Translations under genes and position numbers: made by a program
Origin: SB25 sp029560875
Lineage (GTDB): Bacteria; Bacteroidota; Bacteroidia; Bacteroidales; Tenuifilaceae
Length of the DNA stretch: 64,000 nucleotides
Direction: 5' to 3'
NCBI GenBank assembly: GCA_035388225.1
Contig: DAOOPM010000015.1
Location: 19,213-83,212 of the forward strand
Notes under the pieces: generated by a model
Databases searched by the model: none
Seen by the model: only the letters and a program-made list of their open reading frames with translations
Told to the model about the DNA's origin: nothing
Part shown: positions 16,203 to 25,120 of the stretch, one piece after another
Numbering within the stretch: the stretch's first letter is position 1
How the letters are laid out: every line of letters starts with the position of its first letter

Positions 16203-17540
16203 ATGATTCGAAAACTTAAGTTTGAGTACCAGATTGTTATTATCTATCTATTACTTGGTGGTTTATGGATACTCTTTTCCGATAAATTAATCCATGCATT
16301 TATTAACGATACGGATATACTAACACAAGCACAAACTTACAAAGGATGGTTTTACGTTGCTATAACAGCAATAATTTTTTACGTTTACCTAAAAAAACAC
16401 CTTATAAAGATTAGAAATGCTGAGTTCAAAGCGAAGGAAAGCGATAAACTTAAAACAGCATTTTTGCAGAATATATCGCATGAAATTAGGACGCCAATGA
16501 ATGGTATAATTGGATTTGCTCAGCTCCTTAATCGCGACAATTTGACAGAACAGCAAAAACAAACTTACGTTAACATTATAATTAGCAGTTCCAATCAACT
16601 TTTGAACATAGTAAATGATGTGCTAGATATTTCGCTAATTGAATCGGGAAATATAACCGCCAACTTAGAGTCTGTGAACTTAAATAGCATGCTAGATGAG
16701 CTCTACCAATCCTTTTCTCCATCGGTAAAACAGAATGTAACCTTTAAAGTTGTAAAAGAGTTACCTAACAATAAATGTATTATAATTACCGACAAGACCA
16801 AACTCCGACAGGTTCTTAATAACCTTACCAATAACGCTATAAAATTTACTAAGAACGGCCATATAACTGTTGGTTACGCCCTTAAAGGTGATGAAATTGA
16901 GTTTTATGTGCAGGATAGCGGTATTGGCATCGAGCCAATTCTCCAAGAAAAAATATTCGACAGATTTACACAAGCAGAGGTTGAAATTACTCGACAATAT
17001 GGAGGAACAGGCTTGGGATTAGCCATTTGCAAAGGTAATGCAAAGCTTCTAAATGGCAGAATTTGGGTTTGTTCAGAAATTGCAAAAGGTGCTACATTCT
17101 ACCTTTCAATTCCATATAATGCTATCGAGGATAAAGTTACTATCAATCCTTCGGACAGTTCATTCGAATCGTTAAACCCTAATAAAACCATCCTAGTTGC
17201 AGAAGATGAAGAGTTCAACTATCTATTCATAAAAGAACTACTTAAAAATATCCAAGTTCAAACCCTCTATGCCAGAAATGGTGTGCAGGCTGTTGAAATT
17301 TGCCGTCAAAATAGCGATATTGACCTTGTGCTTATGGATATTAAAATGCCTATAATGAATGGATTTGAAGCAGCACAAGAGATTTTTAAATTTAGACCAT
17401 CAATTAAAATTATTGCACAAACAGCGTTTGCCATGGCCGAGGATAAAGAGCGAGCACTAAGCTTAGGTTTTATTGACTACATATCTAAACCTTTTAATGA
17501 GCAACAGTTGATAAGTTTAATAGAGAAACACACATCATAA
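16203..17540 (+). CDS. Membrane hybrid sensor histidine kinase with receiver domain
   Basis: A 445-aa protein with two N-terminal membrane spans (about 10-30 and 48-66) and almost no periplasmic sensor. A HisKA domain follows (H-box 'NISHEIRTPMNG', His about 93), then an HATPase with N-box 'NNLTNNAIKFTKNG', 'VQDSGIGI' and 'GGTGLGLAICK', then a C-terminal receiver ('ILVAEDEEFN', phospho-Asp in 'VLMDIKMP' about 379, Lys in 'ISKPFN'). No DNA-binding output is present, so the signal must pass to another protein. No partner regulator is adjacent. Confidence 0.93.
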   Translation: MIRKLKFEYQIVIIYLLLGGLWILFSDKLIHAFINDTDILTQAQTYKGWFYVAITAIIFYVYLKKHLIKIRNAEFKAKESDKLKTAFLQNISHEIRTPMNGIIGFAQLLNRDNLTEQQKQTYVNIIISSSNQLLNIVNDVLDISLIESGNITANLESVNLNSMLDELYQSFSPSVKQNVTFKVVKELPNNKCIIITDKTKLRQVLNNLTNNAIKFTKNGHITVGYALKGDEIEFYVQDSGIGIEPILQEKIFDRFTQAEVEITRQYGGTGLGLAICKGNAKLLNGRIWVCSEIAKGATFYLSIPYNAIEDKVTINPSDSSFESLNPNKTILVAEDEEFNYLFIKELLKNIQVQTLYARNGVQAVEICRQNSDIDLVLMDIKMPIMNGFEAAQEIFKFRPSIKIIAQTAFAMAEDKERALSLGFIDYISKPFNEQQLISLIEKHTS

Positions 17541-17556
17541 TACAGCTGAACATTCT

Positions 17557-17907
17557 ATGATTGACTCTAGCATCTCTACCCTAAAATGGGACGAATTCCA
17601 AAAAGTTGAAATAAGGGTTGGCACAGTTTTGAACGTTGAAATTTTCAAGGAAGTTAGGAATCCTGCATATAAAATCACTGTCGATTTTGGAGAATATGGA
17701 AAGTTAAAATCATCGGCACAAATTACCAAGCTATACAACCCTAATGATATTATTGGCAAGCAAGTAATAGCTGTAATTAACTTTCCTCCAAAGCAGATTG
17801 CTAACTTTATGAGCGAATGTTTGATACTTGGAGCAGTTGCAGAAAACAAGGAAGTAATTCTAATACATCCAGAACGAAAAGTGAAGAATGGGACACGAAT
17901 AGGATAA
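17557..17907 (+). CDS. csaA: CsaA-like tRNA-binding OB-fold protein
   Basis: A 116-aa single OB-fold protein of the tRNA_bind family. 'FQKVEIRVGTVLNVEIF' and 'NFPPKQIANFMSECLILGA' are characteristic of CsaA, a small dimeric tRNA-binding protein once described as an export chaperone. The length is that of stand-alone CsaA. 16 bp after the histidine kinase and possibly co-transcribed with it. Confidence 0.85.
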   Translation: MIDSSISTLKWDEFQKVEIRVGTVLNVEIFKEVRNPAYKITVDFGEYGKLKSSAQITKLYNPNDIIGKQVIAVINFPPKQIANFMSECLILGAVAENKEVILIHPERKVKNGTRIG

Positions 17908-17998
17908 AATTGATGAAGCATTAACTCATCTATACAAGTGTTGATACCGATGTGGAGAAATAAAAAATAAGGACTATTTTCGCACCAAAATAGGTAAT

Positions 17999-18460
17999 AT
18001 GATTACACAGAACGATATCATTCGGAGAATTCGATTCATTTTCGATTTTAACGATTCTAAAATGATAGAACTTTTTGCCCTTGGTGGGCAAACGGTAACT
18101 CGTGCAGAAATTAGCGATTGGCTAAAAAAGGATGACAATCCCGATTTTGTAAAAATCACCGATAATCAACTAGCAATATTCCTCAACGGTTTAATTGTGA
18201 ATAATAGAGGTAAAAAGGATGGAGTGGAACTTGTTGCCGAAGAACGTTTAAACAACAACATGATATTCCGAAAACTTCGTATTGGGCTTAATCTAAAAGA
18301 CGAAGAAATTCTGTCGATAATAGAACTGGCTGGGATGAAAATTAGCAAGCATGAGCTAAGCGCTTTTTTTCGCAATCCAAATCAGCCACAGTACCGTCCG
18401 TGTAACGACCAAATTCTACGAAATTTCCTGCATGGCCTACAGCTAAAACACAAAAAATAA
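17999..18460 (+). CDS. DUF1456 protein (YehS-like)
   Basis: A 153-aa protein with two tandem DUF1456 repeats: 'NDIIRRIRFIFDFNDSKMIELF' (in parts) and 'NMIFRKLRIGLNLKDEEILSIIELAG'. Each repeat ends in a '...DNQLAIFLNGLI' or '...DQILRNFLHGLQ' helix. This matches E. coli YehS. Function unknown. The stop codon abuts the ATG of the pentapeptide-repeat gene, so the two are translationally coupled. Confidence 0.85.
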   Translation: MITQNDIIRRIRFIFDFNDSKMIELFALGGQTVTRAEISDWLKKDDNPDFVKITDNQLAIFLNGLIVNNRGKKDGVELVAEERLNNNMIFRKLRIGLNLKDEEILSIIELAGMKISKHELSAFFRNPNQPQYRPCNDQILRNFLHGLQLKHKK

Positions 18461-19033
18461 ATGGAACGGTTATTCGTACCTGATACAACTTTCGAAAAAC
18501 TAGACTTTGCCTCTACCCCACTTAAAATTGCAGATTACGAGTGTTGCAATTTTATTAACTGTAACTTCGAAAAGGCGGATATTTCAGGAATTAACTTTGC
18601 TGAATGCGAGTTTACGGGATGCAATATTAGCATGGCCAATATCAGCAAAGCATCGTTCAAGGATGTTAAGTTTAAAAACTGCAAAATGCTAGGATTGCAT
18701 TTTAACAGTTGTAACAACATAATTTTCTCAGTAAGTTTTGACACGTGCATTCTTAACTTTTCATCCTTCTATAAACTCAAACTAAAATCAACACAATTCG
18801 TTAATTCAAACCTACAAGAGGTTGATTTTACCGAAGCAAATCTATCGACTGTAAAGTTTGACAATTGCAATCTGCAAGGAGCAATATTCGAAAACACAAA
18901 CCTCGAAAAGGCTGATTTTAGAACTGCCTACAACTACAGCTTTGACCCTGAGTTAAATCAAATCAAAAAAGCGAAATTCTCCTTACAAGGACTTCCGGGA
19001 CTCCTAAACAAATACGATTTAGAAATTGATTAG
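18461..19033 (+). CDS. Pentapeptide-repeat protein
   Basis: A 190-aa protein built of A(D/N)LxF-type pentapeptide repeats: 'CNFINCNFEKADISGINFAECEF' in short blocks, 'ANLSTVKFDNCNLQGAIFENTNLEKADF', ending with a capping 'LQGLPGLLNKYDLEI'. Such proteins fold as a right-handed four-sided beta-helix. Some (Qnr, MfpA) mimic DNA and protect gyrase, but this one is shorter and cannot be assigned that role from sequence. No signal peptide, so cytosolic. It starts at the base after the DUF1456 stop. Confidence 0.9.
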   Translation: MERLFVPDTTFEKLDFASTPLKIADYECCNFINCNFEKADISGINFAECEFTGCNISMANISKASFKDVKFKNCKMLGLHFNSCNNIIFSVSFDTCILNFSSFYKLKLKSTQFVNSNLQEVDFTEANLSTVKFDNCNLQGAIFENTNLEKADFRTAYNYSFDPELNQIKKAKFSLQGLPGLLNKYDLEID

Positions 19034-19064
19034 TAAATAGTTATCCAGTGTATCGGAATAAATT

Positions 19065-20288
19065 CTATTTATTAAAAAACATATCCTTCACCTCTTCAAC
19101 ACTACCATCGACCTGTGCAGGTTGAAGTTTTAGAATTTTTGCAATGATTGGATAAATGTTTATGTTCATGAATGACTCCTGAACATATCCCTTCTTAAAA
19201 GCAGGTCCTTTAGCAACGAAAATTCCTTGCATCTCAGGGAGCAAATTATCATAACCGTGGGTTCCTCCGCTATATTTTTCTTTATCGTCGGACCATGCCA
19301 CGCTCCAGCCTAAATCTGCCTCAACCAAAATATCGTTTATTCTTGGGTTTGAACCATAAACATAACGTTTGGGAATATCATTTCTTTCCCAGACTTTTAG
19401 GTGATCAATTTTCTTAAGTATACTAATGGTTTGATCATAATACTCTGGTTTTGGTTGAAGGGAGTAAACTGGATTTCCTCCAGTTACAGAACTAAACCAA
19501 TCCTTATTAATGTATTGCGATAGATTTATATATCTTTCGTTTGAAACATCAGCCATTCCATGATCGGAAAGTACAATAACATTGATTCTATCCGCAATTG
19601 GTAGTTTCTCTATTTTACTCATGAAAACGCCAATCAAGCTATCCAGTTGCTCTGCAACTTGTTGTGTTTCCTTTGCTAATGGGCCATAATCGTGGCTTGT
19701 CCAGTCGGGTTGGTAGTGGTAAAATGTAACCAAATGTGGGCGTTCTTCCTCTGGTAAGGAAAACCAGTGTATGACCGTGTCAATTTTTTGGTCAAAAGTA
19801 GTTTTCTGGTTGTACTTCTTCCAATAGGTTGGCTGAATTCCTTGTATTGGTGCCTCAGAACCTACCCAAAAGTAAGATGCACTCTTAACTCCCTGCTTTT
19901 CGGCTGTAACCCATATTGGTTCACCCAAATAAAATTCGCCATTTTCAACACTTTTACGATTTCCGATGGCATAATAGCCCAGTTCCTTATCGTAAAAAGA
20001 GTTGTTTACAATTCCATGATTATTTGGATGCAATCCCGTTGCAATGCTGTAATGGTTCGGAAACGTTTTAGATGGATAGCAACTAATTAACGATTTAGCC
20101 TTAACGCCTTCATCGGCAATTTTATTAAGATTTGGTGTGTTAAAAACGCTTGGATAATCCCACCTATACGCATCCAAAGAAATCAGAAGGACATAAGTTT
20201 CGTTTTTTGTTTGAGTTTGGGCAATGGATTTAAAGCAGGTTATAATGCTTGAAAATAAAAGAACGGATATTATAATACCTTTTCTCAT
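19065..20288 (-). CDS. Secreted nucleotide pyrophosphatase/phosphodiesterase (NPP family)
   Basis: A 407-aa exported enzyme of the alkaline phosphatase superfamily. The ATG at 20288 begins a good signal peptide (KGIIISVLLFSS...SIAQ); the longer frame runs into the upstream gene. The active site reads 'LISLDAYRWDY' (first metal Asp), 'YPSKTFPNHYSIATGLHP' (nucleophile Thr in SKTFPNH), 'YHYQPDWTSHDYGP' (metal Asp/His), 'VLSDHGMAD' and 'GTHGYDN'. It hydrolyses nucleotide or phosphodiester bonds in the periplasm or outside; the exact substrate is open. Confidence 0.88.
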   Translation of the reverse strand: MRKGIIISVLLFSSIITCFKSIAQTQTKNETYVLLISLDAYRWDYPSVFNTPNLNKIADEGVKAKSLISCYPSKTFPNHYSIATGLHPNNHGIVNNSFYDKELGYYAIGNRKSVENGEFYLGEPIWVTAEKQGVKSASYFWVGSEAPIQGIQPTYWKKYNQKTTFDQKIDTVIHWFSLPEEERPHLVTFYHYQPDWTSHDYGPLAKETQQVAEQLDSLIGVFMSKIEKLPIADRINVIVLSDHGMADVSNERYINLSQYINKDWFSSVTGGNPVYSLQPKPEYYDQTISILKKIDHLKVWERNDIPKRYVYGSNPRINDILVEADLGWSVAWSDDKEKYSGGTHGYDNLLPEMQGIFVAKGPAFKKGYVQESFMNINIYPIIAKILKLQPAQVDGSVEEVKDMFFNK

Positions 20289-20343
20289 GGCTTGTGAACA
20301 TTGATTAAAATAGTAAGACAAAGTATTTGCCAAATAGTTCAAA

Positions 20344-21708
20344 CTAGAACTTGTGCAAATGTTTGGCAATATAAGAATCAACATCGAATTTACGCTTGCA
20401 ACCTTCGAAATTCATGTAGCGGATTTTTCCAAAAATTGGCCTTTCGGGCCATGCTCTATCATGCACACCACCAATAGACCAAGCTATTCCAGCATAACCG
20501 TTGGGATCTCTGCCGTCTATACTGTATTTATCGTTAAGGTAAATTGCGGTTCTCATTGCTTCTTCGGGACAGGTTGTCCATTCTAGAATTTTTTTTGCCC
20601 AGTACATCCTCAGGTACCCATGCATTTTACCCTTAATAATCATTTCGGATTGAGCTGCATTCCAGAGAGGGTCGTGGGTTTTGCAATGCTCCAGCTCCTG
20701 AGGAGTATAAAGGTATTGGCGAACATCGAATCTGTGTATTCTATGTGTTTCTTTAGCCCAATCTGGAAATCCTGAAAATCTCGAGTAAGCTGGATTATAA
20801 TTGCAAAAATTATCGGAAAGTTCTCTGCGGACAATTAATTCATCAAGAAATGCCTCCTTATCCTCTGCATTTGCATTTGTTTTTAGAACTTCTATGGCAA
20901 CTCTTTGGGCAGAGAGTTGACCGAAGTGTAAGTATGGCGATAAGTTTGATTGTCCATTCTCATTCGGATTATTACGCTTGGTAGAGTAGCCATTAAGTTT
21001 CTCCTTTAAAAATATTCTCAATGCTTTTAAAGCCTCATCCTCTCCTGGAATAATCCAATCTACAGGTTTTATATGGCTAAACGGATTCAACCAAGATAAC
21101 GCTTCGTGCCAATTCGTATGTTTTAAATCTATGATTTTAGGGTTATTTAGTTTTATATCAGGAAAATCGACTAGGAATGAGGATAGATGCTTTTTAATTT
21201 TGGGACGAATAGTATATGCCCCAAACTCTAACTTTTCTGACACATACCAACAAGGAACAATATTATGCGCATCAACCTCATGATGTGTAATTTGAATGGA
21301 TTCATTTATGGCTTTTTTCCACTCCCTTTTTGTTGTTAAAGGGTCAAAATCGGACACCAGTAACGAGGCCGATATTTTATTGATGAAGGCAGGCAGAGTA
21401 GTTGTTGGGTCTCCCTTGAGAAGTGTAAAATTAATACCAGAATTCAATAATCGCTTCTCAACCTTTTTTAATCCGCGGAGCATAAAATCGTAGTGCCTAA
21501 TGTTTGCACCAGGGAATGTTTGGGCAAGTGTGAAAATTACGTACAAGGGTGCTTTTATCTCATTCGACTTTAAAATTGCATGAATTAATGCCCAATTATC
21601 GGCCACCCTTTGGTCGCGCGACATCCAGTAAACAACAGGTCCAATAGAGTATTCTCCACTATTAAGTTCCCTAACCCGATGTTTGTTGATTTCCAATTTA
21701 GTCGACAT
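20344..21708 (-). CDS. Class II CPD photolyase
   Basis: A 454-aa DNA repair flavoprotein. The start is taken at the ATG leading 'STKLEINKHRVRELNSG', because 'GPVVYWMSRDQRV' is the family's N-terminal strand. Class II hallmarks are 'KMHGYLRMYWAKKILEW' and 'SIGGVHDRAWPERPIFGKI' with 'FEGCKRKFDV' near the C-terminus. It uses FADH- and near-UV/blue light to split cyclobutane pyrimidine dimers, so the organism is exposed to light at least sometimes. 55 bp upstream of the phosphodiesterase start. Confidence 0.93.
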   Translation of the reverse strand: MSTKLEINKHRVRELNSGEYSIGPVVYWMSRDQRVADNWALIHAILKSNEIKAPLYVIFTLAQTFPGANIRHYDFMLRGLKKVEKRLLNSGINFTLLKGDPTTTLPAFINKISASLLVSDFDPLTTKREWKKAINESIQITHHEVDAHNIVPCWYVSEKLEFGAYTIRPKIKKHLSSFLVDFPDIKLNNPKIIDLKHTNWHEALSWLNPFSHIKPVDWIIPGEDEALKALRIFLKEKLNGYSTKRNNPNENGQSNLSPYLHFGQLSAQRVAIEVLKTNANAEDKEAFLDELIVRRELSDNFCNYNPAYSRFSGFPDWAKETHRIHRFDVRQYLYTPQELEHCKTHDPLWNAAQSEMIIKGKMHGYLRMYWAKKILEWTTCPEEAMRTAIYLNDKYSIDGRDPNGYAGIAWSIGGVHDRAWPERPIFGKIRYMNFEGCKRKFDVDSYIAKHLHKF

Positions 21709-21770
21709 CACATTGACATTGGTTATTGGTAAATTTAATGTTAAACTCAATACCTAGCAAATTCAATTAC

Positions 21771-21804
21771 CAAAAAAAAGATTCTGGTATTTGCCCAGAA
21801 TCTT
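21771..21804 (-). terminator. Terminator of the DHOD-like gene (minus strand)
   Basis: On the minus strand, AAGATTCTGG/CCAGAATCTT stem (21778-21804) followed by eight Ts. It separates the DHOD-like gene from the photolyase gene. Confidence 0.85.
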
Positions 21805-21832
21805 AATAATAACTTTACATAAAACCCAATGT

Positions 21833-22846
21833 TTATTTTAGCGCTGCGGTTTTAACAATTTCATTTGAACGTAAAAGAATGTCAACGTATTGAGCTCTGC
21901 GATATGCAAATGGATCGTGTAAATTTTTCTTGGATAATTTGCCCTTAAAATCATCAATCGACTTATAGCCTTTCTTATTCATCCAAGTCTCAATATCGCC
22001 TAACATTTTAGTGATATGCCCTACACCATTAGTGTATAAGGTACTAACAACCTGAAACGAAGATGCCCCAGCAAGTATCATTTTAATGGCATCTTCACCA
22101 TTGGTAATTCCTGTATTAGCACATATATCGGCGGCAATATTACCATAAAGTAATCCCGTAAATCTTAGCGATAGTCGCATATCATTATGCTCGCTAAGAA
22201 TAATGGTTTGAATCAACTCCTCTTTATCAATATCAATATCGGGTTGGAACAACCTGTTGAAAATAACGAAACCTTGTACTTCTGTTTCATCAAACCGCCT
22301 AATTACATCAAGAGGGTTGGTATAAAAGGGACTTAACTTAACACTAACAGGGATTTTGATTTTTTCCTTCACGCTTCTAAGCAAATCAACCTGCGATTGG
22401 ATAATGGTTTTACCTTCAACTTCAAAGTCTTTAGGGGTTGTGTAAAAATTTAACTCTATGGCATCAACACCGGTGTTTTCGACCTCTAGGGCATACTCAG
22501 CCCATGTATCGGGGTGCATAGCATTTAAACTAGCAATAACGGGGATGTTAAGGGTTTCTTTGGCTTTTTTTAGTTTGCTTAAGTGCTCTGTTGGTCCAGC
22601 ATGCTTGAGTGTAGGGAACAACCTAACCATTTCGGCATGGCGCTCGTTGTACTCCTCTAGCTCATTTTCTAACTCCAAGGCTTCGAGCTGGATTTGTTCC
22701 TCGAAAAGCGATTTAAACACAACGGCTCCTGCACCGGCAGCCTCAATGGCTTTTAAAGTGTCTAAATTCGATGTAAGGGACGATGCACCCACAATTAGCG
22801 GGTTCTTTAAATCCAGTCCCAAGTAGGATGTTTTTAATTTTGACAT
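21833..22846 (-). CDS. Dihydroorotate dehydrogenase-like flavoprotein
   Basis: A 337-aa FMN TIM-barrel of the DHOD-like group. The ATG giving 'SKLKTSYLGLDLKNPLIVGAS' is preferred to one four codons earlier. Other matches are 'IPVIASLNAM', 'VDAIELNFYT', 'KIPVSVKLSPFYTNP' and 'MILAGASSFQVVSTLYTNG'. In biosynthetic class 1A DHODs the catalytic Cys lies in an 'NxSCPN' loop; here the corresponding part reads 'ELNFYTTPKD' with no Cys. Pyrimidine synthesis is therefore doubtful and it is likelier a related oxidoreductase of unknown substrate. Confidence 0.85.
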   Translation of the reverse strand: MSKLKTSYLGLDLKNPLIVGASSLTSNLDTLKAIEAAGAGAVVFKSLFEEQIQLEALELENELEEYNERHAEMVRLFPTLKHAGPTEHLSKLKKAKETLNIPVIASLNAMHPDTWAEYALEVENTGVDAIELNFYTTPKDFEVEGKTIIQSQVDLLRSVKEKIKIPVSVKLSPFYTNPLDVIRRFDETEVQGFVIFNRLFQPDIDIDKEELIQTIILSEHNDMRLSLRFTGLLYGNIAADICANTGITNGEDAIKMILAGASSFQVVSTLYTNGVGHITKMLGDIETWMNKKGYKSIDDFKGKLSKKNLHDPFAYRRAQYVDILLRSNEIVKTAALK

Positions 22847-22866
22847 GGTTTTTATCATTTTAAGGG

Positions 22867-23925
22867 TTAAATACTTGTTTCGCTAATTGACGAAAGAATA
22901 GAATTAACCAAATCATCCACTCCCTTAGGCCAACGGTAATCCGAAAAATTTTGTGAGTTAATAGCAATTACCAAGCCTTTATCTGGAGCTATGTAAACAT
23001 ATTGGTCGCCATATCCCGCAGCATAAATAAGCGGTTTGCGATTCGTTTGTTTTCTGACCCACCAGTGCAAACCGTAACCAACACTGTCGGTGTAACTAAC
23101 GGACTGCTTAACTGACTCCTCAATCCACTTTTTTGAAACTATTTGTTTTTCTGAATACTTCCCATCATTCAAAATCAGCATACCAAACTTAGCCATATCT
23201 TGAGTTGTTAGTGCAATTCCACCCCAAGCTGGTAGACTATTATTGGGATAATTATCCCAGTAATAGGTGTTTATATGTAATGGTTTAAACAAATACTGTT
23301 TTGTTAATTCCTCGAATGACATTCCTGATGCCCTACTTAACACCTCTGCAACAACTTGCGATGCCAAACTATTGTACTTAAACCTTAAGCCGGGCTCAGT
23401 TTCAACAGGTAATTTAAAAAATGTCTCAACCCAGTTTCCATTGGTTTCGAGTAGTGCTATTAAGCTGTTCGACACATAATTGTAAGGGTATCTCCACTCT
23501 TCCCAAGCCAAACCTGTTGTTTGGTTTAAAAGATGCCGAAGCGTAATTTTCTTTTTCAGGTTATCGTTCTTGAAAATGTTAGCATACTCTGGAAAGTATG
23601 AATAAATTGGAGTATCTATCGATTTTATATAACCTTGTTCTAGGCATATCCCCACAAGTAAGGATGTTAGGCTTTTTGTGACTGAACTAATTGGATTTAT
23701 AGTACTCTTGCTCGTAAAACCATAGTATTGCTCGTGAAGAAGTTTGCCCGATTGTCCGAGCACAACAATACCCGTTACTTTGCCATACACTCCACTTCTA
23801 ATTTCAACATCAACTTTGTTGAGCAATTCATTGTTCAAAGAATAGGAATAAGTTAAGCAAAAGGAGTGAGCAATTGAAACTAAGTTCAAGACAAGAAAAA
23901 GAGCTATGCTTTTGAAAATAACCAT
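22867..23925 (-). CDS. Secreted serine hydrolase, class C beta-lactamase/PBP fold
   Basis: A 352-aa exported protein (signal peptide ending about residue 22). The SxxK motif is Ser81-Val-Thr-Lys84 ('ISSVTKSLTSLLVG'). The second motif is a Tyr-x-Asn type in 'RFKYNSLASQ', and 'AAGYGDQYVYIAPD' marks the C-terminal strand region. Such proteins are D-Ala-D-Ala peptidases, esterases or amidases rather than resistance enzymes in most cases. 20 bp upstream of the DHOD-like start, so probably one operon. Confidence 0.88.
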   Translation of the reverse strand: MVIFKSIALFLVLNLVSIAHSFCLTYSYSLNNELLNKVDVEIRSGVYGKVTGIVVLGQSGKLLHEQYYGFTSKSTINPISSVTKSLTSLLVGICLEQGYIKSIDTPIYSYFPEYANIFKNDNLKKKITLRHLLNQTTGLAWEEWRYPYNYVSNSLIALLETNGNWVETFFKLPVETEPGLRFKYNSLASQVVAEVLSRASGMSFEELTKQYLFKPLHINTYYWDNYPNNSLPAWGGIALTTQDMAKFGMLILNDGKYSEKQIVSKKWIEESVKQSVSYTDSVGYGLHWWVRKQTNRKPLIYAAGYGDQYVYIAPDKGLVIAINSQNFSDYRWPKGVDDLVNSILSSISETSI

Positions 23926-24102
23926 AATATAAAATTGATGTTTTACTAAAATTACTCCATTTCTAATAGCAAAGCAATAGTTTGCAAACTATCTTTATTA
24001 AAAACCAAATTGCAGTGATTTAGTTCAATTAAAAATTTAATAATGAAAAAATTAGCAAATTGGAGTTAATAGAGAGAGGTGTTTAAAGGAGTTTAAGATA
24101 AA

Positions 24103-24135
24103 TAAAAAAGGATGCAACCTAAATGAATTGCACCC
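24103..24135 (-). terminator. Terminator downstream of the 24.2-25.0 kb lipoprotein
   Basis: On the minus strand GGGTGCAA ... TTGCATCC (one G-T pair), followed by six Ts. Confidence 0.8.
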
Positions 24136-24184
24136 TTTTCAAATATAAGGATTGAATAGTGATTAAACCAGGACCAAAATTAAT

Positions 24185-25003
24185 TTACTGGTGTTGATTT
24201 ATACTAGGATAGTAAAGTATTACACTGTAATTAAAATATATGTTGTTATTTAGTATTGGTGCTTCAATCCTTAAATCCTTGTATAATTCGAGATTTGGCT
24301 TTAGAAAGTAAATTAATCCTCGAAGCGATTCCCCAGGCCCAAGTGTTGTCTTCCTCAAAGCGTATTGCTGCCAAACATTTTGGTTATCGCTAATAGTACC
24401 CATATTATATAGATGATTAGTCTGTCCATCATTAATAACATCTAGAGTAACAACGGTAGTGGTTGCAGCAACTTCTGTACGTGATACATCATCTCCATCG
24501 TCCTCATTGTTTTTTGAGTCATTTGCATCGGAAATTGCTGCAGCGGCTATAACGGGGATTGCTGCAATTGCAACGACAGCTGCAGCGGTTTGATTATTCT
24601 TCATTTTTGCAATGGTAACAGACTCCTGCATTTCGAGTTTTAAGAGTTCATACTCAGGGTCGGCTGCTTTAATGGGGAATGTGCTATAGACCAATTGGTT
24701 TGAATTAGGGTCCCACTTCCCACTGTCGGTATACATAACGAATTGCTCAGGTGCTAGGAGGAAGTCCTTTGGACTATTATTTATAACCTCCACGTCAAAA
24801 ATAAGATACTTTGAATCGATACCATGGTAGGCACAATGAATAGTGAAGTCGTTTTTTTGATAACTCACAAACTGTTTTCCCTGTTCCCATGTTGTTTGAT
24901 TTTCTTTTGGAACTAATCGAACAACGGGGTTAGGTGTAGCACATGAACTCAAAAATATTAATAGAGTAATTGATGGAAAAAGAAAGTGATTCAACTTTTT
25001 CAT
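24185..25003 (-). CDS. Hypothetical lipoprotein
   Basis: A 272-aa lipoprotein with a classic lipobox (FLSSCATPNP, Cys about 22). The mature part starts with a beta-rich domain ('SKYLIFDVEVINNSPKDFLLAP', in parts) resembling immunoglobulin-like folds. A hydrophobic Ala/Ile-rich segment follows (about 138-158, 'AAAVVAIAAIPVIAAAAISD'), then an acidic linker 'NNEDDGDD' and a second beta-rich part. The hydrophobic segment could insert into or associate with the membrane. I recognise no family. Monocistronic with its own terminator. Confidence 0.75.
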   Translation of the reverse strand: MKKLNHFLFPSITLLIFLSSCATPNPVVRLVPKENQTTWEQGKQFVSYQKNDFTIHCAYHGIDSKYLIFDVEVINNSPKDFLLAPEQFVMYTDSGKWDPNSNQLVYSTFPIKAADPEYELLKLEMQESVTIAKMKNNQTAAAVVAIAAIPVIAAAAISDANDSKNNEDDGDDVSRTEVAATTTVVTLDVINDGQTNHLYNMGTISDNQNVWQQYALRKTTLGPGESLRGLIYFLKPNLELYKDLRIEAPILNNNIYFNYSVILYYPSINQHQ

Positions 25004-25120
25004 ATTGTTTAGTTAAAAGGTTTGTTAAGTTTAATCAAAACATTTGCCAAAAGAATAAACAAACCATTGGTTTAACCATAATTCACATTGAGTAAATTTT
25101 TTTCAAACTCTTTTGCACTC

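Noticed and set aside
19065..20384. Overlap of the phosphodiesterase and photolyase genes
   Set aside because: The overlap exists only for the longest frame; the signal-peptide ATG at 20288 removes it.
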